A stretch of DNA of 57,720 nt from CAMBRQ01 sp945870325 (GCF_050313795.1 NZ_JBNPMC010000022.1:1-57720), one strand, 5' to 3'; positions 41,365 through 51,134 are shown, numbered from the stretch's first letter. Numbers and translations are program-made. The notes: generated from the letters alone by a model not told the origin.

Positions 41365-42234
41365 ATGAAGATTAGAGACATATTAAAGGAAAAGACACCG
41401 CATATTTCATTTGAAATATTTCCGCCTAAGACGGATGCGGGATATGACAGCGTTCTTGCGGCAACAGAAAAGATTGCTGCGTTAAAGCCGTCATTTATCA
41501 GTGTGACTTACGGTGCAGGCGGTGGTACAAGCAAGAATACCGTTAGCATTGCGTCACATATCAAGGATGATTTTGATGTAACCAGTCTGGCGCATCTTAC
41601 CTGCGTGTCTTCAACGAAAGATGAAGTGCATCAGGTAATTGAGCAGTTAAAAGAGAATGAGATTGAGAACATCTTAGCATTACGAGGAGATATCCCCAAA
41701 GGCAGGGAGTTCCCGCTTCCGAACCACTACAGATATGCATGTGAGTTGATCGAAGATATTAAGACCCAGGGCGATTTCTGTATAGGAGCCGCCTGCTATC
41801 CGGAAGGTCATGTTGAGATGGAGCATAAGAAGGATGATATTATTAATCTGAAGCATAAAGTGGATTGCGGAGTAGATTTCCTGACAACCCAGATGTTTTT
41901 TGATAATAATATTATGTATAATTTCCTTTATAGAATCAGAGAGAAGGGAATTGTCGTTCCGGTTCTTCCGGGTATTATGCCGGTAACGAACAAGAAACAG
42001 ATTGCAAGAATCGGCGGAATGTCTGGCACAGCTTTGCCGGAGAGGTTCCGTGCTATTGTGGATCGCTTTGGTGATGATCCGAAAGCGATGCAGCAGGCAG
42101 GAATTGCATATGCGACAGATCAGATTATCGATCTGATTGCGAATGGTATTAACCATATTCACGTTTACTCTATGAATAAGCCAGAGGTTGCTGAAGCAAT
42201 TATGAGGAATCTTTCTGAGATTGTAAAATCATAA
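41365..42234 (+). CDS. metF: 5,10-methylenetetrahydrofolate reductase
   Basis: A 289-residue TIM-barrel flavoprotein that makes 5-methyl-tetrahydrofolate. It has HISFEIFPPKTDAGYDSVLA at the start, ILALRGDIPKGREFP in the middle and YPEGHVEMEHKKDD, with MFFDN around the active site. It leads a methionine-cycle string: metF, the MetH activation-domain gene, metH. In some anaerobes MetF works with an extra subunit; no such partner is adjacent. Confidence 0.94.
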   Translation: MKIRDILKEKTPHISFEIFPPKTDAGYDSVLAATEKIAALKPSFISVTYGAGGGTSKNTVSIASHIKDDFDVTSLAHLTCVSSTKDEVHQVIEQLKENEIENILALRGDIPKGREFPLPNHYRYACELIEDIKTQGDFCIGAACYPEGHVEMEHKKDDIINLKHKVDCGVDFLTTQMFFDNNIMYNFLYRIREKGIVVPVLPGIMPVTNKKQIARIGGMSGTALPERFRAIVDRFGDDPKAMQQAGIAYATDQIIDLIANGINHIHVYSMNKPEVAEAIMRNLSEIVKS

Positions 42235-42263
42235 TCCTCTGAGGAAGGTAGAAGGACGAAACT

Positions 42264-42911
42264 ATGGACGCAAGGACGAAAGAAGCGGTTCGTTACTTGG
42301 GATATGGAAACCATGCGGTAGATGATAGTACCCTTGCCCTCGTTGCCAGTTCCTTTGAGGAACTGGAGCGAACAACAGGGAGGCGGATCATCTATCGCAT
42401 TTTTGACGTATCTTTCAAGGATAGCGATCATCTGGAGATTGGAAAACTAGATATTGTAAGTAAAAACCTTGGAAAGAATCTGAAAGGCTGTCAAAGCGCA
42501 GTCGTGCTGGGTGCCACCCTCGGAGCAGGCGTAGACATGCTCTTACGCAAGTACGCCCTCACCGACATGGCAAGAGTCGTAGCCTTACAAGCCTGCGCCG
42601 CCGCCTTCTTAGAAGAATATTTGGACGAATACCAGGAAAAGATTCGAAAGGAAATGAAGGAACAGGGGCTATACCTAAGACCAAGATTCAGCCCCGGCTA
42701 TGGAGATTTTTCGATTGAGCATCAAGAGATGATCCTTCGGATGTTAGACACTGCCAAAACTATAGGTCTAACCATGACCGACAGCAGTATGCTAACTCCT
42801 ACAAAATCTGTTACAGCAATCATAGGACTTAGCAAAAATAATGTCCCTTGCCATACAAAAGGGTGTGAATCCTGTAATAAGACAGATTGTACCTACCGCA
42901 GGAATCCATAA
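42264..42911 (+). CDS. stand-alone activation domain of B12-dependent methionine synthase
   Basis: A 215-residue protein of the vitamin B12-dependent methionine synthase activation domain family. Visible features are VLGATLGAGVDMLLRKYALT, RPRFSPGYGDFSIEHQEMIL, and TDSSMLTPTKSVTAIIGLS, all found in the SAM-binding activation domain that reactivates cob(II)alamin in E. coli MetH. Its C-terminal Cys cluster CHTKGCESCNKTDC is common in the clostridial form. It precedes a metH lacking this domain, so the two genes supply one enzyme in split form. Confidence 0.9.
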   Translation: MDARTKEAVRYLGYGNHAVDDSTLALVASSFEELERTTGRRIIYRIFDVSFKDSDHLEIGKLDIVSKNLGKNLKGCQSAVVLGATLGAGVDMLLRKYALTDMARVVALQACAAAFLEEYLDEYQEKIRKEMKEQGLYLRPRFSPGYGDFSIEHQEMILRMLDTAKTIGLTMTDSSMLTPTKSVTAIIGLSKNNVPCHTKGCESCNKTDCTYRRNP

Positions 42912-42938
42912 AGTGAAGAACAACGAAGGAGTAGACAG

Positions 42939-45326
42939 ATGTTATTAGAGAGACTTGGAAAAGAATTATTATATTTTGATGGCGGAATGGGCACCCTGCT
43001 TCAATCCAAAGGCTTGAAGCCAGGTGAACTCCCTGAAGTCTGGAATCTGGAGCATACGGAAGAAATCATCGATATCCACCGTCAATACTACGAGGCAGGC
43101 AGCGACATCGTACTAACCAATACTTTCGGTGCCAACGCCTTGAAATTCCACGATTCAAAATATGAGTTAAAAGACATTGTAACCAGAGCCGTGGCAAACG
43201 TCCAAGAAGCGGCAAAACGCGGCGTACATGACGGCAGAGAGGTCTATACGGCACTGGACGTAGGTCCTACCGGAAAACTACTGAAACCTATGGGAGATCT
43301 GGAATTTGAAGATGCGTATGAAGCATTTAAAGAAGTAATGCAATACGGAGAAGCGGCGGGTGCCGACCTTATCCATATCGAGACCATGAGTGACACTTAT
43401 GAAGTGAAAGCAGCAGTATTGGCAGCAAAAGAGAACACCCATCTTCCGGTATTTGCTACGATGATTTTCGATGAAAAAGGAAAACTTCTGACAGGCGGAG
43501 ATGTTCCAAGTGTGGTTGCCATGTTAGAAGGACTTCGGGTAGATGCACTGGGAATCAATTGTGGTATGGGTCCGGAACAGATGATTCCGATTCTGGAGGA
43601 TATTCTTAAATTCACCTCTATACCAGTGATCGTAAAGCCTAATGCAGGTCTTCCAAAACAGCGGGATGGAGAAGTGTATTATGATGTCGACCCTGAGCAA
43701 TTCGCACTTACTATGCAGAAAATTCTTAGCATGGGAGCCAGTGTGATTGGTGGATGCTGTGGAACGACACCGGCACACATTCAGGCGATGATCAGGGGAA
43801 TTCCGTCAAGAGTGATAAAGATGCCAGAGGCAAAGAACCAGACTATAGTTTCTTCGTATGGAAAGGCAGTAGTTCTTGGAGGTAAGCCGGTAATCATAGG
43901 AGAACGGATCAATCCTACCGGAAAGAAGAAGTTCAAGCAGGCGCTAAAGGAGCATGATCTGGATTATATTCTGAAAGAAGGAATCACGCAGCAGGATAAG
44001 GGCGCTCATATCCTGGATGTGAACGTAGGACTTCCGGATATTGATGAAGTAGCGATGATGCGAGAGGTTGTGACCGAATTGCAGAGCGTGACAAGTCTTC
44101 CTCTACAGATTGATACGGTGGACATAGAAGCCATGGAAGCAGCCATGCGGATCTATAATGGCAAGCCGATGGTCAATTCGGTGAATGGCAAGCAGGAATC
44201 TATGGATGCAGTATTTCCACTGATTCAAAAATACGGTGGTGTAGTGATTGGACTTACAATTGATGAAGATGGAATCCCTACAACGCCGGAAGGAAGAATC
44301 CGGATTGCAGGCAAGATTATCGAGGAAGCGAAGAAGTATGGCATTGATAAGAAGGATATCGTAATTGATGTTCTGGCTATGACGATCAGTTCAGAGCCGG
44401 AAGGCGCCAAGACGACGCTGACAGCATTAAAAGGTGTCCATGAGACTTATGGCGTATGTACGGTACTTGGAGTATCGAATATTTCATTTGGACTTCCTTA
44501 CCGTCCGGCAATTAATTCGAATTTCTATACGATGGCAATGCAGAATGGCTTAAGTGCAGGTATCATTAATCCATCTTCAGAAGATATGATGCGTTCTTAT
44601 TATTCTTTCTGTGCACTGATGAATTATGATGAGAACTGCGAAGCGTATATCAGCCAGTATGGAAATCAGCAGGCGGCTGTACCTCAGGCGAAAGCAGTAG
44701 AGATGACTTTGAAAACTGCCATCGAAAAGGGACTGAAGGAAGAAGCACATCATGCTACTCTGGAATTGTTAAAAACAAAAGCGCCACTGGAAATCATTAA
44801 CCAATACCTAATTCCGGCACTGGATGTTGTGGGAAAAGGATTCGAGAAAGGAACAGTGTTCCTTCCGCAATTATTGATGAGTGCAGACTCAGCCAAGATT
44901 GCGTTTGCCGTATTAAAAGATGTGCTGGCACAGGATGGAAATGATGTCCGGAAGAAGGATAAAATCATATTGGCAACCGTCAAAGGAGATATTCACGATA
45001 TCGGTAAGAATATTGTGAAGGTTTTGCTTGAGAACTATAGTTTTGATGTCATTGATCTGGGCAAAGATGTCCCGCCGGAAACCATTGTAGAAAAAGCCAT
45101 TGAAGAAGATGTAAGGCTGGTCGGTTTAAGTGCGCTGATGACGACCACGGTGGTAAGCATGGAGGATACGATCAAATTGCTGCGCAAGCGCAAGCCGGAA
45201 TGTAAAGTCATGGTAGGAGGAGCAGTACTGAATCAGGAATATGCGGATATGATAGGGGCAGATTTCTATGGAAAAGATGCGATGCAGTCTGTATACTATG
45301 CTCAGAGCATATTTGATGGAAACTAA
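42939..45326 (+). CDS. metH: cobalamin-dependent methionine synthase (without activation domain)
   Basis: A 795-residue MetH. The homocysteine domain is at about 1-290 (FDGGMGTLLQSKG, GGCCGTTPAHI), the pterin domain from about 310 (IIGERINPTGKKKFKQAL, LDVNVGLPDIDEV), then the cobalamin cap and binding domain with the His ligand motif VKGDIHDIGKNIV. The protein stops after the B12 domain; the SAM activation domain of E. coli-type enzymes is the separate gene just upstream. Confidence 0.95.
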   Translation: MLLERLGKELLYFDGGMGTLLQSKGLKPGELPEVWNLEHTEEIIDIHRQYYEAGSDIVLTNTFGANALKFHDSKYELKDIVTRAVANVQEAAKRGVHDGREVYTALDVGPTGKLLKPMGDLEFEDAYEAFKEVMQYGEAAGADLIHIETMSDTYEVKAAVLAAKENTHLPVFATMIFDEKGKLLTGGDVPSVVAMLEGLRVDALGINCGMGPEQMIPILEDILKFTSIPVIVKPNAGLPKQRDGEVYYDVDPEQFALTMQKILSMGASVIGGCCGTTPAHIQAMIRGIPSRVIKMPEAKNQTIVSSYGKAVVLGGKPVIIGERINPTGKKKFKQALKEHDLDYILKEGITQQDKGAHILDVNVGLPDIDEVAMMREVVTELQSVTSLPLQIDTVDIEAMEAAMRIYNGKPMVNSVNGKQESMDAVFPLIQKYGGVVIGLTIDEDGIPTTPEGRIRIAGKIIEEAKKYGIDKKDIVIDVLAMTISSEPEGAKTTLTALKGVHETYGVCTVLGVSNISFGLPYRPAINSNFYTMAMQNGLSAGIINPSSEDMMRSYYSFCALMNYDENCEAYISQYGNQQAAVPQAKAVEMTLKTAIEKGLKEEAHHATLELLKTKAPLEIINQYLIPALDVVGKGFEKGTVFLPQLLMSADSAKIAFAVLKDVLAQDGNDVRKKDKIILATVKGDIHDIGKNIVKVLLENYSFDVIDLGKDVPPETIVEKAIEEDVRLVGLSALMTTTVVSMEDTIKLLRKRKPECKVMVGGAVLNQEYADMIGADFYGKDAMQSVYYAQSIFDGN

Positions 45327-45359
45327 GAATAGAATTATGTACAAAAAAAGGAGAAAATT

Positions 45360-46367
45360 ATGTCACTAATATTACCAGAAAACTATGATCCACGGTTAAG
45401 CATCCGTGAGACACAGGAGGCAATCAAGTACATCCGCGATACCTTCCAGAAGGAATTGGGAAAAGAGATGAATCTGGAGAGAATCTCGGCACCTCTGTTC
45501 GTAGAGCAGAGCAGCGGATTGAATGATAATCTGAATGGAGTAGAGCGTCCGGTACAGTTCGATATTGCCGGTATTCCGGGTGAGACCGTGGAGGTCGTGC
45601 ATTCTCTTGCCAAGTGGAAGAGAATGGCATTGCATGAGTACGGATTTAAGCCAGGAGAAGGTCTCTATACGAACATGAACGCGATTCGCCGAGATGAGGA
45701 ACTGGATAATCTCCATTCCTGCTACGTAGATCAGTGGGACTGGGAGAAGGTCATTACCAAAGAAGAGCGTAACGTAGAGACTCTGAAAGAGACGGTTCGT
45801 ACGATCTTCAAGATTGTAAAGCATATGCAGCATGAGGTATGGTACAAATATCCGGATGCAGTGAAGAAATTGCCAAATGACGTTACTTTCATTACTTCCC
45901 AGGAGTTAGAAGACCGTTATCCAGATAAGACACCGAAGGAAAGAGAAAATCTGATCACAAAAGAATACGGATGTGTATTCTTAATGCAGATCGGCGATAA
46001 ACTTGCAAGCGGCAAGCCGCATGATGGCCGTGCGCCGGATTATGATGACTGGCAGTTGAATGGAGATATCCTGTTCTGGTTCGAACATCTCCAAAGTGCG
46101 CTTGAGATCTCCAGTATGGGAATCCGTGTAGACGAAAAAGCCCTGGAAGAACAGTTGAAAAAAGCAGGCTGCGAAGAGAGAAAGAATCTCCCTTACCACA
46201 AGATGCTTTTGAATGGTGAACTTCCGTACACGATTGGCGGCGGAATCGGTCAATCAAGGCTCTGTATGCTTTTGTTGGATCGTGCCCATGTAGGGGAAGT
46301 GCAGGCGAGTCTGTGGCCAAAAGAAATGCGTGAAACCTGTAAGGAGCATAACATATTCCTGTTGTAA
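45360..46367 (+). CDS. asnA: aspartate--ammonia ligase
   Basis: A 335-residue AsnA that makes asparagine from aspartate, ammonia and ATP; it is related to class II aminoacyl-tRNA synthetases. Conserved blocks include RISAPLFVEQSSGLNDNLNG, FKPGEGLYTNMNAIRRDE, SCYVDQWDWEK and the C-terminal IGGGIGQSRLCMLLLDRAH. AAAGGAGA lies close to the ATG. It probably has a promoter of its own or is read from metH, 33 bases upstream. Confidence 0.96.
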   Translation: MSLILPENYDPRLSIRETQEAIKYIRDTFQKELGKEMNLERISAPLFVEQSSGLNDNLNGVERPVQFDIAGIPGETVEVVHSLAKWKRMALHEYGFKPGEGLYTNMNAIRRDEELDNLHSCYVDQWDWEKVITKEERNVETLKETVRTIFKIVKHMQHEVWYKYPDAVKKLPNDVTFITSQELEDRYPDKTPKERENLITKEYGCVFLMQIGDKLASGKPHDGRAPDYDDWQLNGDILFWFEHLQSALEISSMGIRVDEKALEEQLKKAGCEERKNLPYHKMLLNGELPYTIGGGIGQSRLCMLLLDRAHVGEVQASLWPKEMRETCKEHNIFLL

Positions 46368-46389
46368 AATGTTTTAAAATCTGAACAGA

Positions 46390-46426
46390 TGAAAGTGTTG
46401 ACAATACTTTCACAATTATTTATAGT
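46390..46426 (+). promoter_or_regulatory. promoter and palindromic operator of the hydrogenase gene
   Basis: TTGACA (46398-46403), 17 bases, TATAGT (46421-46426). The -35 box sits inside a near-perfect 23-base palindrome (TGAAAGT-N9-ACTTTCA, inner TTG-a-CAA; 46390-46412). A redox or metal regulator is likely, but the motif is not one I can assign. Confidence 0.65.
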
Positions 46427-46464
46427 TATATCAGAATGTACATATTTAGGAGGAAAAATCTAAT

Positions 46465-47976
46465 ATGATGAGAGGGTTGGATACAACAGTTAGAAAAATC
46501 AGAAGAACAGTATTTGAAGAAGTTGCCAGACTGGGATTCAAAGGGAATCCAGAGACACTGAACGATGATATGGAAGCAATTCCATATACCATCGTCAACG
46601 AGGATACTACTAAGTACAGAGAAAGCGTGTATCGTGCTCGTGCCGTTGTAAGAGAGCGCCTTCGTCTTGCGATGGGTCTGTCCCTGCGTCCGGAGAATAA
46701 GCCGGTCCATCTGACCGCAGGCGTGGAAGCCAGCAACATCTCTGACAAATACTATGAGCCGCCGCTTATGCAGGTGATTCCATCTGCCTGTGAACGGTGT
46801 GAGGAGAAGGGATATGAAGTAAGCAATATGTGTAAAGGATGCCTTGCGCATCCATGTATGGAAGTCTGTCCAAGGGGAGCAATCTCCATGGTGAAGGGAC
46901 GTTCTTACATAGATCCTGAGAAGTGTATCAAGTGCGGCAAATGTAAATCAGCCTGTCCTTACGATGCGATTGCTAAGAAAGAACGTCCATGTGCGAAGGC
47001 CTGTGGCGTAGGTGCTATCGAGACGGATTCTCAGGGGCGCGCACAGATTAATATTGACAAGTGTGTATCTTGTGGCATGTGTATGGTAAGTTGTCCGTTT
47101 GGCGCTATTTCCGATAAGTCTCAGATTTTCCAGTTGGCAAGAGCACTGACAGAAGGGGATAAGATTATTGCTGAGATCGCCCCTGCATTCGTTGGTCAGT
47201 TTGGGGATAATATTACTCCAAGAAACTTAAAGGCAGCATTAAAAGAGATGGGATTCTCAGAAGTATATGAAGTTGCGTTGGGTGCTGACATCGGAGCAAT
47301 CGCAGAAGCGCACCATTATGTGAATAAAGTGGCGACAGGAGAATTGCCATTCCTCCTGACATCCTGCTGTCCGTCCTGGGCAATGCTTGCTAAGAAGTAT
47401 TTCCCGGATATGGTGGATCAGGTATCCCAGGAATTAACACCTATGGTTGCTACGGCACGTACGATTAAGCAAGAGCATCCGGATGCAAGAGTGGTATTCA
47501 TCGGACCATGTGCGGCAAAGAAACTGGAAGCGATGAGAAGAACTGTACGAAGTGATGTGGATTTCGTTATCACTTTTGAAGAATTGCAGGCAATGTTCGA
47601 TGCCAAAGATATTGATCTGGAAGACTATGAGGCAGAATCTTCCTTCCACAATGCAACAGGAGCAGGACGTGGCTATGCGGTAGCCGGTGGAGTAGCAGAT
47701 GCGATTGAGCAGTGCATCAATGAATATTACCCAGGTGTTGAGGTGAAGATTGAGCATGCGGAAGGTCTGGCAGAATGTAAGAAGATGCTTTCTCTTGCCA
47801 AGGTAGGTAAGAAGAATGGCTGTCTGATCGAAGGTATGGGATGTCCGGGCGGATGTTCAGCAGGTGCCGGAACGAATATTCCGATTGATAAGGCACAGAA
47901 GAAAGTGAAAGCATTCGTAGCGGCCTCCAGCAAGAGACTGCCGGCAAAAGAATTGGAAGAGATCGAGTTAAAGTAG
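46465..47976 (+). CDS. group B-like [FeFe]-hydrogenase
   Basis: A 503-residue iron-sulfur protein. Residues 100-220 or so hold several ferredoxin-type Cys sets (CKGCLAHPC, CIKCGKCKSACP, CVSCGMCMVSCP). The rest is an H-cluster domain with the three signatures TSCCPSW, IGPCAAKKLEA and EGMGCPGGCSAG. The L2 variant GPCxAKKxE in place of MPCxxKxxE suggests a group B enzyme rather than the classical group A. It would reduce protons with ferredoxin electrons or sense redox state. Monocistronic, with a palindrome-controlled promoter and a terminator. The ATG at 46465 is followed directly by a second ATG. Confidence 0.85.
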   Translation: MMRGLDTTVRKIRRTVFEEVARLGFKGNPETLNDDMEAIPYTIVNEDTTKYRESVYRARAVVRERLRLAMGLSLRPENKPVHLTAGVEASNISDKYYEPPLMQVIPSACERCEEKGYEVSNMCKGCLAHPCMEVCPRGAISMVKGRSYIDPEKCIKCGKCKSACPYDAIAKKERPCAKACGVGAIETDSQGRAQINIDKCVSCGMCMVSCPFGAISDKSQIFQLARALTEGDKIIAEIAPAFVGQFGDNITPRNLKAALKEMGFSEVYEVALGADIGAIAEAHHYVNKVATGELPFLLTSCCPSWAMLAKKYFPDMVDQVSQELTPMVATARTIKQEHPDARVVFIGPCAAKKLEAMRRTVRSDVDFVITFEELQAMFDAKDIDLEDYEAESSFHNATGAGRGYAVAGGVADAIEQCINEYYPGVEVKIEHAEGLAECKKMLSLAKVGKKNGCLIEGMGCPGGCSAGAGTNIPIDKAQKKVKAFVAASSKRLPAKELEEIELK

Positions 47977-48004
47977 GCTCAGAGAAGCGGAAAAGAAGCA
48001 ATAA

Positions 48005-48040
48005 AGAAGCAAGCGGAACGTTGACAAACCGCTTGCTTCT
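48005..48040 (+). terminator. terminator of the hydrogenase gene
   Basis: Perfect arms AGAAGCAAGCGG and CCGCTTGCTTCT, followed by CTTTATAAT; the T run is modest. Confidence 0.75.
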
Positions 48041-48062
48041 CTTTATAATTAAAACTTAGTTA

Positions 48063-48090
48063 TTGATTTTTATATTGTATACAGTATGAT
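48063..48090 (+). promoter_or_regulatory. promoter of alaS
   Basis: TTGATT (48063-48068), 16 bases, TATGAT (48085-48090), with a short leader of about 40 bases. The leader is too short for a T-box. Confidence 0.5.
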
Positions 48091-48134
48091 GTGCATATGC
48101 CATATGTATATGAATAGAGAGCAGGAGGAGATTT

Positions 48135-50774
48135 ATGCAAAGATACGGAGTAAATGAATTAAGAAAGATGTTTCTTGAGTTTTTTGAAAGCAAAGATCAT
48201 CTGGCAATGAAGAGTTTTTCATTGGTGCCGCATAATGATAAAAGTTTGTTGCTGATCAATTCAGGAATGGCACCATTAAAGCCATATTTTACCGGACAGG
48301 AGATTCCGCCAAGAAAGAGAGTGACTACCTGTCAGAAGTGTATCCGTACCGGGGATATTGAGAATGTAGGTAAGACAGCAAGACATGGTACATTTTTTGA
48401 GATGCTTGGTAACTTCTCTTTTGGAGATTATTTTAAGACAGAGGCAATCCACTGGACATGGGAGTTCCTGACAGAAGTTGTGGGACTTGATCCGGACAGG
48501 CTGTATCCTTCTGTATATCTGGAGGATGATGAGGCTTGGGAGATCTGGAATAAGGAGATTGGAATCCCGGCAGAGAGAATCTTCCGTTTTGGTAAAGAGG
48601 ATAACTTCTGGGAGCATGGTTCAGGACCTTGTGGACCATGTTCCGAGGTGTATTATGACCGTGGGGAGAAATACGGCTGTGGAAGCCCAGACTGTACCGT
48701 AGGCTGTGATTGTGACCGTTATATGGAGATCTGGAACAACGTATTTACTCAGTTTGACAATGACGGCAATAATAATTATACAGAACTTGAACAGAAGAAT
48801 ATTGATACAGGTATGGGACTGGAGCGTCTTGCATGTGTTGTACAGGATGTGGATTCCATGTTTGATGTGGATACGATCAAAGCATTACGAGACCATGTCT
48901 GCCGCGTTGCGAATGTAGAATATGAGACAAATGCAGAGACAGATGTATCGATTCGTGTTATTACTGACCATATTCGTTCTGTAACTTTCATGATCTCTGA
49001 TGGAATTATGCCATCGAATGAAGGAAGAGGATATGTGCTTCGCCGTCTGTTACGACGTGCCTGCCGTCATGGAAGACTTCTGAATATCCAGGGAGAATTC
49101 CTGGTGGATCTGGCTAAGACGGTTATTGAAGGTTCTAAAGATGGATATCCGGAGTTGGAAGAGAAGAAAGAGTTTATCTTCAAAGTAATCATGAAAGAAG
49201 AGGAGCAGTTTAACAAGACCATCGACCAGGGCTTATCTATTCTGGCTGATATGGAAGCAGATATGGCTTCTAAGGGTGTAAAGATTCTGGAAGGAACAAG
49301 TGCGTTTAAGTTATACGATACTTATGGATTCCCACTTGATCTGACAAAAGAGATTCTGGAAGAAAAGGGAATGTCTGTAGATGAAGAAGGATTCCGCGAG
49401 GCAATGGAGATCCAGAGAAAGACGGCAAGAGAGGCTCGTGAGGTTACCAACTACATGGGAGCGGATGTAACGGTATATGAGTCTATCGATCCGAGTGTTA
49501 CGACAGAATTCGTAGGATATGACCATCTGACTTATGATTCAAAAGTTACGGTTCTTACGACGGATACAGAATTAGCAGATGCATTGTCTGACGGAGAGAG
49601 AGGAACCATCTTTGTCAGGCAGACACCGTTCTATGCAACCAGCGGCGGTCAGGAGGCTGATAAGGGAGTAATCCGTACTGCAGAAGGAGAATTCCAGGTA
49701 GAGGATGTTGTAAAACTTCTAGGCGGCAAATTCGGTCATATTGGGCATGTTACCAAAGGTATGATCAAAGTTGGTGACGCTGTTACTTTGGAAGTGGACA
49801 AGGATAATCGTGCGTTGTCTGCGAATAACCACAGTGCAACTCATTTGCTTCAGAAAGCCTTGCGTATGGTTCTTGGTAATCACGTAGAGCAGGCTGGATC
49901 TTCTGTGAATGCAGAAAGGCTTCGTTTTGACTTTACACATTTCTCTGCTATGACACCGGAAGAACTGAAACAGGTAGAAGAGATTGTCAATGAGCAGATT
50001 ATGAACTGTCTGCCGGTAAAGGCTGAGAATATGCCGATTGAAGAGGCAAGAAAGACAGGAGCAGCAGCTCTCTTTGGCGAGAAATACGGCGATATCGTAC
50101 GTGTTGTAAGTATGGGTGACTTCTCTATTGAGTTCTGTGGCGGAACTCATGTTGCTAATACAGGAGTGATCACAGCATTCAAGATTCTGTCTGAGACAGG
50201 TGTTGCAGCCGGAGTACGTAGAATTGAGGCACTGACATCGAAAGGTCTTATGAATTATTATAATGAGTTAGAGAAGAAACTGCAGGAGACTGCCAAACTT
50301 GTGAAAGCAACACCTGATAAACTGACGGAGAAAGTGGCTCATCTGCTGAGTGAGAATAAAGCGCTTCATAGCGAAGTAGACAGCCTGAAGAGCAAACTGG
50401 CGAAGGATGCTATGGGTGATGTTATGGATCAGGTTGTGGATGTAAAAGGTGTCAAACTCCTTGCGACAAAAGTGGAAGGCGTGGACATGAACGGGCTGCG
50501 TGATCTGGGTGATCAGTTGAAGGAGAAACTTGGAGAAGGTGTCATCCTTTTGGCATCTGCTACAGATGGTAAAGTAAGTTTGATGGCTATGGCTACAAAA
50601 GAGGCAATGGACAAAGGCGCGCATGCAGGAAATCTGATTAAGGCAGTTGCTTCTTTAGTCGGAGGAGGCGGCGGCGGACGCCCGAATATGGCACAGGCAG
50701 GCGGTAAGAATCCGGCAGGCATGGATGATGCCATTGCAAAAGCAGCCGAGGTATTAGGAGAGCAGTTGGCTTAA
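48135..50774 (+). CDS. alaS: alanyl-tRNA synthetase
   Basis: An 879-residue AlaS with all domains: the class II aminoacylation core (RKMFLEFFESKDHLAMKSF, GKTARHGTFFEMLGNFSFGD), the tRNA-binding region, the editing domain (ANNHSATHLLQKAL with the HxxxH zinc motif; FCGGTHV), and the C-terminal coiled coil and glycine-rich C-Ala domain (VGGGGGGRPNMAQAGG). Full length. It has its own promoter and AGGAGGAG before the ATG. Confidence 0.98.
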   Translation: MQRYGVNELRKMFLEFFESKDHLAMKSFSLVPHNDKSLLLINSGMAPLKPYFTGQEIPPRKRVTTCQKCIRTGDIENVGKTARHGTFFEMLGNFSFGDYFKTEAIHWTWEFLTEVVGLDPDRLYPSVYLEDDEAWEIWNKEIGIPAERIFRFGKEDNFWEHGSGPCGPCSEVYYDRGEKYGCGSPDCTVGCDCDRYMEIWNNVFTQFDNDGNNNYTELEQKNIDTGMGLERLACVVQDVDSMFDVDTIKALRDHVCRVANVEYETNAETDVSIRVITDHIRSVTFMISDGIMPSNEGRGYVLRRLLRRACRHGRLLNIQGEFLVDLAKTVIEGSKDGYPELEEKKEFIFKVIMKEEEQFNKTIDQGLSILADMEADMASKGVKILEGTSAFKLYDTYGFPLDLTKEILEEKGMSVDEEGFREAMEIQRKTAREAREVTNYMGADVTVYESIDPSVTTEFVGYDHLTYDSKVTVLTTDTELADALSDGERGTIFVRQTPFYATSGGQEADKGVIRTAEGEFQVEDVVKLLGGKFGHIGHVTKGMIKVGDAVTLEVDKDNRALSANNHSATHLLQKALRMVLGNHVEQAGSSVNAERLRFDFTHFSAMTPEELKQVEEIVNEQIMNCLPVKAENMPIEEARKTGAAALFGEKYGDIVRVVSMGDFSIEFCGGTHVANTGVITAFKILSETGVAAGVRRIEALTSKGLMNYYNELEKKLQETAKLVKATPDKLTEKVAHLLSENKALHSEVDSLKSKLAKDAMGDVMDQVVDVKGVKLLATKVEGVDMNGLRDLGDQLKEKLGEGVILLASATDGKVSLMAMATKEAMDKGAHAGNLIKAVASLVGGGGGGRPNMAQAGGKNPAGMDDAIAKAAEVLGEQLA

Positions 50775-50809
50775 TTCTCTGTTTTTACCAAATAATAGAG
50801 AAAAAAATA

Positions 50810-50837
50810 TTGACGTAAATGAAATATGTGTTATAAT
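50810..50837 (+). promoter_or_regulatory. promoter of rpsU
   Basis: TTGACG (50810-50815), 16 bases, TATAAT (50832-50837), followed by a leader of about 75 bases. Confidence 0.7.
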
Positions 50838-50916
50838 CTTATGTAGTGCAAGAAAAATACCCGAACAGTCGTATGGTGCACAATATAGGACTGGAGGGGA
50901 GGTTAGGTGTGAGACT

Positions 50917-51093
50917 ATGTCAAATGTAATCGTTAAAGAAAACGAGACGTTAGATAGCGCTTTACGCAGATTCAAAAGAAACTGTGCGAAGGCTGGTATC
51001 CAGCAGGAGATTCGTAAGAGAGAACATTACGAGAAACCAAGCGTAAGACGTAAGAAAAAATCTGAAGCTGCTAGAAAACGTAAGTATAACTAA
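50917..51093 (+). CDS. rpsU: 30S ribosomal protein S21
   Basis: A 58-residue S21: MSNVIVKENETLDSALRRFK, then RNCAKAGIQQEIRKREHYEK and the basic tail RRKKKSEAARKRKYN. Intact and of normal size. Here it is transcribed alone from a strong promoter and ended by a hairpin. In B. subtilis it sits with yqeY, which is not present next to it here. Confidence 0.97.
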   Translation: MSNVIVKENETLDSALRRFKRNCAKAGIQQEIRKREHYEKPSVRRKKKSEAARKRKYN

Positions 51094-51105
51094 TATGTGC
51101 AATAA

Positions 51106-51134
51106 ATAGAGTGTTGATTCAACACTCTATTTTT
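51106..51134 (+). terminator. terminator of rpsU
   Basis: ATAGAGTGTTG pairs with CAACACTCTAT, followed by TTTT, 12 bases after the stop. Confidence 0.85.

Noticed and set aside
41279..42939. Possible SAM or cobalamin riboswitch before metF or metH
   Set aside because: Gaps of 27-85 bases are too short and no conserved core or terminator of these riboswitches is visible; only a weak AAAGGC/GCCTTT hairpin after glgA.
48041..48134. T-box leader before alaS
   Set aside because: Less than 100 bases of leader, no T-box sequence and no terminator. A simple promoter explains it.
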